Of a stretch of DNA of 64,000 bases, positions 22,380 through 64,000 are shown in pieces; position 1 is the first letter of the stretch; each line of letters opens with the position of its first letter. The notes beneath the pieces are model-generated. The model was not told the origin of the DNA, made no database searches, and saw only the letters and a list, made by a program, of their open reading frames with translations. The stretch is taken from positions 1 to 64,000 of the forward strand of contig JAZGUH010000121.1 in NCBI GenBank assembly GCA_037893225.1, given 5' to 3'. The translations under genes and the position numbers were made by a program. The DNA comes from Hippasteria phrygiana. Taxonomy: Eukaryota > Echinodermata > Asteroidea > Valvatida > Goniasteridae.

Positions 22380-24690
22380 AGGCAAATTAGATCAGTTACT
22401 CAATTATGGAAGGTTACAGTCCAGGTTTTTTTTACAATATAATTTCACATTCTTTTTGGTACAAGTTCCTAAAAATGGCAAGTTACACGTAGTCTGCAAA
22501 TTTCAAATATTTCCCCAGACACATAAAAATATAACAATTTCAGCTAAACAGTGAGAACGTCAAAATGCAATATCATTTGATCCCGCTGGGCAATAGGAGC
22601 TTACTGTATTTTTCACATACATTCAAGATGTTGGAAAACAAACATTTCTGATGTAGTACAGCAAGCACATAGAACTGCATGGCAAGTTGGGATCCAAAGG
22701 ACATATACTTAATAGGTATAAACATGAACTGAATCTCGGGCCGTGTATGATTCAGTTCAAGCATTGTACACAGTGGTTAATTCCGAATGTTTGCGGCCCA
22801 GACATGATCAACACATCGCTTACCATAACATACGTGAACCTCTGTAGCATATTGAGGCAGGTTTCCCAATTTCAATTTTTCGTGATTTAGCACGCCAGAA
22901 TAAAGAGGAATTACTGGGATTTCTGATGACACCAAAGTTATCCTTGTACCTTATTCCAATCCGAATACATGACCTGAACAAAAAGGACGCCATACAGCAC
23001 ATGCACAGAGAACACATTCGGAGAAAAACGGCAATTTTGTTCATCTTTACGTTTCCTTTTCTCTGAACAAAAGTGGACCTGGAGATTTCCAAAAATACAA
23101 CGATCTTAAAATTGATTCCGCCATGATTTTTTTTACATACACAAGACTTCACTCGATGATGACTTAAAAACTGGTCTTGGGGAATATTCCTCATTGCACT
23201 TCAGAGGATCACATATGCTGGTGAGAGAGTGGTCCACTTTGCCTCAAGAAGTACTTGGAGATCAAAGCGTTTTCAAGAAAGTCCAATATTGATGACCATA
23301 AAGCAATTAACCTGATCAATTAATGAAGCTATTCCTCACAACCTACCGAACAAACATTGCACCAAGTCACAAAAAACCCAGGCACATTTCTGCATTGGCA
23401 ACGTCAATGTAATGAATTTATCACTGCTCATAACGTCCAACTCTCACAACTTTAAAACACTTAACACGTAATGCGGATTGCACATTCGAGAAATAGTCCC
23501 CGGTAACAAAATTGTTTTGTTTTTTTAAGTTTATACAAGGTTTTGTTTCTTAATCTTGAGTTGCAGCTAATAAGAATAATACAAACAAATATTACATGTT
23601 GTTTTGCTAATAACAATAACTTTATACTATATACAGGTTTTCAGAGTGGCAATATTTTGTACAAGTGTGTTTTTTTTAAGACTTTTTTCAAGCCTTGTTA
23701 AAAAAAATTATGCCTAGCACTACATCCTGACTGTATTTTTCTTAAAAAAAAAAAAAAAAAAGAGAACAAAAATAATACTACACGTATATATCTACACACT
23801 AGAATATCTCACAGTTTTTCTAATGCCTATCAGAGAAAAAAAGTTATACATTATCAACTCGGCACAGGGTTTTTAAACGGCTACATGTCAGAATGTTCAA
23901 CTAATAGACTCATAGTGGAGAACAAGATGTCTTTAACGAGTATACCATTTTTCATCCTCTAATAATGGACAAATACTGTCAAGTATCCCTTGTACCGTAC
24001 ACACGTAATACACAGGGTACAGTCAACTCAGTCAGAGGATGTACATATATATATGCACATATACTTGGGATCTCAAATTGTAAAAGAGACTCGGACATGC
24101 TTGGTCGATCACTGTATGCACTGGTTCGTAACTAGACGTATATACTTTGCAATCATCTGCATTATTTTGCCAAAGATTTTTCCATTTTTAAGTTAAGAAA
24201 AAAGTCAGTTTTTTGTTTTTGTAATAAAAAATGCTGAATTTAGCAGTTGAGTCGCGAACGCCTACACATGCGGCAGATACGCTCTTAGCTATGTGCAAAT
24301 TTCCTCACAGGTCCCGCAAAACTCAGTTCAAAAGATACTGTTTTGGTCAAATTGATCCTACTTAACAAAACCGTCAAAAGGTGCGACATATCTTTGGCAT
24401 AAAGCCAAAAGTTCTTGAGCAATTTTGTTTGCGGGATTATATCGTCAAGTTTGATTTAGTGGGCTTGAACCTGAATATTCCAATGTGGTATTACACCCAG
24501 TGTCTCGGTTTTTATGTCACATCATTATTAGTGGTTATCTCACTGACTTTAATAATAGCTTAAGTTTCAGATAAATACCCACTGGACCACTGGGCTTGTA
24601 CGTGTAGTACAAATGATCCACTACTGACCGGAGTCATTTTTTTCAAGGCCAGTTTAAAAATTCACTAAGGACATTCAGTGCAAGTTTTCT
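22380..24690. other. Intergenic or distal 3' UTR, no gene seen
   Basis: AT-rich sequence with T-runs and A-runs (for example 23743-23761). No conserved frame is visible. It lies downstream of the kinase gene's stop and could hold alternative, longer 3' ends. Confidence 0.5.
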
Positions 24691-24696
24691 GTAAAC

Positions 24697-24702
24697 TTTA
24701 TT
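24697..24702 (-). terminator. Candidate poly(A) signal of the PKC gene
   Basis: On the minus strand this reads AATAAA and would give a 3' UTR of about 620 bases after the stop codon at 25318. Other AATAAA words lie further downstream, so the choice is tentative. Confidence 0.35.
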
Positions 24703-25317
24703 TTACAATTGGAATCACAACTGGTTAATAATTGAAAATTTGTCAAGTGAATGAAAATACGCAAGGCTGACTCCATTCACTTAAAGTGTAAAATTTGATA
24801 TTCATTTTTAAAAAATAGTACATTATTTGAAAGGAAGGTCATTAGTCTTGGAGTCTACGAGACCAATGCCGAAATGACTGTACTCGGTCTGCCTATCCAG
24901 TGTGAAATTTATACCCTGATTCATGTGATTAACATTATTAATGTATAGAAAAACAGCAGAATCTGGGTAGATGGGGACCGCAAATAACTGTACTATATCT
25001 GAGTGAAGCTGTAGTATATGCCATTTCTTTGAGGATGAAGGATCATAGGATACCATTTCCACTAAATACAGCCTCGCTGGCCTTCAGACCATTCCATCCG
25101 CCACAAAACAAGTTGTGTCTCATCCCGTCAGCGCACTCTGCCCAGCTCAGGTTGGATGTCACTTGTAGGACTCACTGACGAGTGGAACCTAGAACTCAGA
25201 ACTCGAGAACAATGAGTGTCAGCCCACAGTTAATATCCAGATTCTCCCCCCCTTCCTCCCCGAATCTCCTAACCACTTCAACCCCAACTTTCTACTGGAG
25301 CCGACGCGGGGCACTGA

Positions 25318-59243
<33,926 letters not shown>

Positions 59244-59244
59244 C

Positions 59245-62200
59245 TGAAATGAAACAAAAAAAGTTCAACATTAAAACAGAAGGAAAAAGAAATCAAAATT
59301 TGAATAAAATTAACATTTCAAAATCCATTCACAGCGATTTTTTTAATCCGTTTTTGTATACCTAAAAGAAACATACATTGTATACATGTAATTACTCAAT
59401 CTGTACATGGGCATTTCCACAGTAAAGGGGTATAAAAGTGTGACATGGGATTGGGAAATGAAGCAGGATAATAATATCCAGTTGTTTGTCCTCTTTTCCC
59501 ACTTGTACATTCCCACCCCATTGTTCAGGATTGTGCTCACCAAGAATTTAAGACTTTCCGGGCAAATTATGTATGCTCACAATGCTATGTATGTAACATG
59601 GACAGAAAGTTTGTTAATATTGATAGAAAGTTACAATTACAATAAATATCTTTATCAAATATTGTGCCTTTTCATTCTTATCCCTACAGCATTGTTACGT
59701 GTAAAAACCAAGACAATCTACTGCATATTTAAGATGTTACCGGTTATTACAATGTATGTACAGAATATTACGTACGTAACGTGGACAGAAATTTGTCACA
59801 ACATTTCTGTTCACGTTACGTACGTTACCTACAAGTGTCTTAAAGACCAATAAAAATGTGTTAGCACTCCTAAATGGGTTATTAATATGAATGAGATGAC
59901 ATTTTGGTAGATTTATGCACATGATAATTAGTGTCCTGTCAATTTGTAGTAAAAATTCTGTCTCTGTTACATGTACGTACGTAATTATTTACGACGACCC
60001 CTGTAATTTCTAAAGTACAGAGAAAGTCTTCTATATTTGTTTGTACACATGATCATTAAGGCCTCGGGAATGTACAGGAAACAACTAAACAAAATACATG
60101 TATCTTGCTTTGCTGTACCCTCCAGTGGTCCCCTCTCAAATCCAAAATTTGCTGTCAATTGTACCCCGTTAGTGTGGAAATACCCACTTGCGAAGTTCCT
60201 AATTTTGATAGACCACGTACAAAATGTACTACATTGTACATGTACAATGCGTTCGTTCTCCCAAACAAATGTGGACGTATAACGAAGGGAACAATATCGT
60301 CCGCAATTCCCAAAATACGTCCGCGATTGAGATCGTGTACAAAACCTATGGGAGTCTTCCGAAAAAAAGTACAAACAAAAGAGGGAACAATAGGACATCC
60401 GAGTTTGGAGGTCGATACACGTTTAACTGTACATGTACATGTACGTGTATGCATGCATGAAGACATGTTCGTGTACATACAATTTATGCACATGCATGCA
60501 CTAATCAGTAACGGACAATAAATTATGAACATGAAGAATATACTGGCAGAGCCGTATTATTATTATTGTTAGTCTTAGATTTGCTTTCATTAGTTTCACA
60601 GCAGGTTTATACAGTTCAGTACCCGCTGTACATGTACATTGTACATCATGTGTTTTCCACTATCGTGGCATCAATGCAAACGTGTTGCACTCATCAGTTG
60701 TAGCTGCTACACTGTCTATAATACAGGGTGAACCTAAAAAACTAAACTGAGGGAAAAAAGGGTTACTATTCCAAAAATGTACATACATCAATAATTGCAT
60801 CATAAAGTAGGAGCTATACAACCTTTCTTTTAATGTGTCTCAAGGCTACATTGTACAGTCACGGATGGGCGAGTATCATTGTCCTTAAATCCACAGACAG
60901 AATTCAGAAATGGACAAGTCAGTCATTTTGATAGAAAACTAATAGAACCACTTCTAATCCATGTCATGCTTTCCTATCTAACCATGTCTTGACTAAATGA
61001 ATGTGTGGCTATCCGTGCATGGAAGACATTGGGGTATGTGCATTTTATGATCATTCACAGCAAAGGCTTCATCTTGGCAAGATGACAGTGAACAGAGGAT
61101 TTTCGTCATCAAAACGTTCCACCAAACAGGAAGTTTGCAGGCAACCCATGCATTCAGAGCGAACTTTCCTGATCATAATGAAGACTTTTTTTTGGAAAAT
61201 GTCCTGTTTTCCAGCAGACATCCATTGCCTACATATGCAAGTTCAAAGCATAGCACCTGACTTGTCCATTTCCAAATTTTGACCAAGGTTTTGAGGACAA
61301 TGATACTCAGCCATCCGTGACTGTAGCCTTGCAACATTTAATTAAAAGAAAGGTTGTACATGTACATGTACATGTACCTCCTACTTTAAGATGCAATAAT
61401 TGATATATCCATGACATGTATATTTTTGGAATAGTAACCCCATTTTTCTTTGTTTCGTTTTTTTTTAAGTTCACCCTGTCTACATATGTACATGACGTAC
61501 ATGTACACATACATTTGTACACACATTTGTATGTGTCTCAACCAAAGAGGTAGGAATGGTTGCACTGTGATCATAGGCCAATTTTCCAACTGAGAAGACG
61601 GATCTATGCATCAGTCTGCACAGACGTACAGAACATGTTTACAAATCTTGCACACGTACATATACGTTGGACACAGTGAGAACAAACATGCTATCTGTAA
61701 TGGCTTCCTTGGCTAAGTTATAATGAAAATCCTGTACATATTCTTATCTTTGAGTACAGGTATTTTTTTTTTAAACCACAATATTTCTCTCCAATCACTT
61801 TTTAACACTGTCTTCTCTCTGCACCCACCCATTTCTATACGGGGCAACAAAAGCCTGTATCAATTCTGGGTCTCCTCAAAATGCTCAAGGGGATTTTACC
61901 CCCTAATTCAGTTATAAATGGGACCAATCTGTATAAATCAAGTTTGTCGTCGCCATGCTGAAACAAAATAGCAACTGAAAAATCATTCAGGGGTCTAACG
62001 GCCGCGGCTCATAATTCAGCACTAACACTACATGTACAATGTATCTTCTCCATGGTAAGAGCGATACCAGCCAGCTGTATTCTGGTCAATGGAGCCACAA
62101 CACTGCATTATACATTAACCCAGTTTTGTACCTGCTTCAGTCCAGTTGCCGCGGTAACTGCTTATTCAATGACAGTGACCCATACCGCGCTAATATAACT

Positions 62201-64000
62201 GTCATGACTACCATTGTCATCCCTGCTTGCAGGGTTCGCTGGATATTTGACCAGGATTTATTTCACCCATATATATTTGCGCAAGGCAGATTCCAAGATT
62301 AAAAAAAAAGCCTGCAATAAACCAAAGGTTTAATTTCATTCTAAATCAATAATGCGTGGCCCAAAGTGGATTACGTAGTGTACGCGTCCCTTACAAATAT
62401 CAGAGAGAATATTTCATTTTATGAAGCAGACTGATTCACTGATACTAGTTCAAATTTGTAAATTATTTTTTTAGATCTAGCCTGATCTTTCAATTCCAAA
62501 AGATTTTTTGTGGGATATTAAAAATGTAAAATTTAAATCTGAAACACAAGAAATGTAAAGTTTCAGCATGCTGGAACATCAATGTCCGGCTTTTAATGGT
62601 GTTAAGCTCATATGTGGGGGCAAAGTCTTACAAATACTGGGGGTGCAAATCTTGTGACTTCACAGTCATTCACTGTGTCACTGTTTTTGTGAATGCCTGT
62701 ATCAAACAGTAGAGAGGTTTCGTAGTGTCACGAATACCGATACGTGTACATACGTCATTACTTTTGGGGCTTCTGTGACGTGTATCCGTAGTACGCATGT
62801 TTTGCACACATGTTTTTTCGACGGCTTTCGGCAGCCATACACGTAAGTAGCAAAACGGATATTTTTTTCAGTTTTGTTCACTTTTTTTATCGTGGATGAA
62901 AAATGTTCACCAGCATGTTGCGCTTGGTGCCGTTGTCCACGAGTATGGATCAAAATTTTGTGTTTGCAAGTCTCAAAATTGAGATCCAAATTTGTGACTT
63001 GTGAACTCGTGGTTGTACTGGTACTCGGTGCCATGCTACGTGTATGTGATGCTCATGCCTGGCATAACTGAACTCGACATCAAGCAGCTACTGGCTATTC
63101 TCTTGTTCGAAAATAAACGGGAATGGACGAAGATTTTCTTTATCATATTTTATGTCGGGGAGAACCAGTAAGGTTCCGAAATTATGGGAGAGTTTGTCAA
63201 AAGAAACCAAAGGGAACCTTTTTTGTATTAGTTATTGTTCTTGTTTTTCTACAAAAACCAAAACAAATCAAAACAAACCCACTTTCGGGACTTGTTATGC
63301 GAAACAAAATGTTCGAAGTGCACTTGACGCGTACAGTTACAGTAATCATATCCGTACACTGTACAAATGTATGTGTATCTGTAGTTAACGTTAGCATGGG
63401 AAACCTCTCTGACTCGTCTAGGGATGGACTCTTTAGTCTGTCTTTACCCAATGACTGACTGAACAGAAGTTGAGGTTAATTTTTTGTGAATTCTAAATGT
63501 CATCAATTTGCACCATTTTGAAACGCTTCTTTTGTCATTACAAGTAAAACCACAGCTCAGCCCAGTCACAAAATACATACAATATAATGTACTGTAGTTC
63601 CATAAAATTGGACACCACAAATGTACTACATAACTCCAGTGCCCAGAATTATCATATTCTTGCAAAGTCATCCCTGGATTTTGAGGTCAGTGGATTGGAA
63701 CCTACATTGCACGTACATTATAAATACATGTACAAAAATGTAACATGGGAAATCCCGGCACTTGTGTCCATGAGCAAGTAATTTACTGTGATTGCTTCCC
63801 GATACTTGTGGGTGCAGAGTTGCTGAATACTGCCATGGGTGCCAAAATAGCTGCCTAGGGGTAACATGCTCCCCAGGGAGTTAAAACAAAAAGAGGTGTC
63901 CGTCATGCTGATATGTGAACCAGGGGTAACTGTAAGCCACTGTGCGACAACATTAAAACCAATGCTGATTCAATGAAATCATTGAAGGCTTTGGTGACAA
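59245..64000. other. Upstream PKC intron, no further exon recognised
   Basis: I looked on the minus strand for the start of C1A (the HKFMATYLRQPTYCSHC-like segment) and the C2 domain and did not find them. The stretch holds one unit of the 41200 repeat (60240-60425), alternating acatgtacatgt runs (for example 61359-61379) and unrecognised short frames. Confidence 0.6.
60240..60425 (+). repeat. Single unit related to the 41200 tandem array
   Basis: Contains aatacgtccgcgattgagat, aaaacctatgggagtcttcc and caaaagagggaacaatagga, as in the units at 41595-41870. It is an isolated copy 18 kb away. Confidence 0.75.

Noticed and set aside
63123..63458. 111-residue plus-strand frame near the right edge
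   Set aside because: No similarity that I recognise, and another plus-strand frame overlaps it; not enough to call a gene.

Overview
The window is animal genomic DNA: AT-rich, intron-rich and crowded with short transposon remnants. It holds two recognisable protein-coding genes, transcribed towards each other. There is no prokaryotic operon, CRISPR array or phage. Several repeats look like ones I remember from echinoderm genomes, for example an element with ends close to tttaaaggcagtgtacac and a family starting ggggccaatttcat. An echinoderm or close deuterostome relative is therefore my best guess, but it rests on memory and cannot be tested here.

Plus strand, 2480-9086: a complete four-exon EIF1AD gene (187 residues), encoding the eIF1A-like OB-fold protein found on late pre-40S ribosomes. 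Its introns are full of inserted elements. The last intron ends in an unbroken run of 20 C directly before the acceptor AG.

Minus strand, 59243 down to 25318: the 3' part of a novel-type protein kinase C gene of the epsilon/eta class. Twelve exons on the main path encode 557 residues: the end of C1A, all of C1B, the V3 hinge, the whole kinase domain and the C-terminal tail. The N-terminal C2 domain and the start of C1A must lie beyond the right edge. Exon phases join without a break. In the hinge there are two candidate exons (46244-46310 and 44569-44677), both entering in phase 0 and leaving in phase 1. Using exactly one keeps the frame; using both or neither leads to a stop before or within the kinase domain. 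This predicts mutually exclusive hinge isoforms and is the most interesting gene-level observation. The C1B domain also carries Tyr at a position where other novel PKCs usually carry Trp.

The rest is repeats. At 16990-19050 there is a 2-kb repeat with ten perfect TGACGTCA (CRE) palindromes. At 38401-38800 there are 80 perfect copies of TGGTG. Minisatellites of 13, 51, 12, 19/20 and 19 bp lie at 2280, 3335, 5455, 21221 and 45461. There are two families of TTAA-flanked piggyBac-like miniature elements, a hAT-like miniature element with 8-bp target duplications nested in one of them, many other inverted-repeat elements, and several tRNA-derived SINEs. The stretches 12000-16990, 19050-25300 and 59245-64000 hold no gene that I can recognise.
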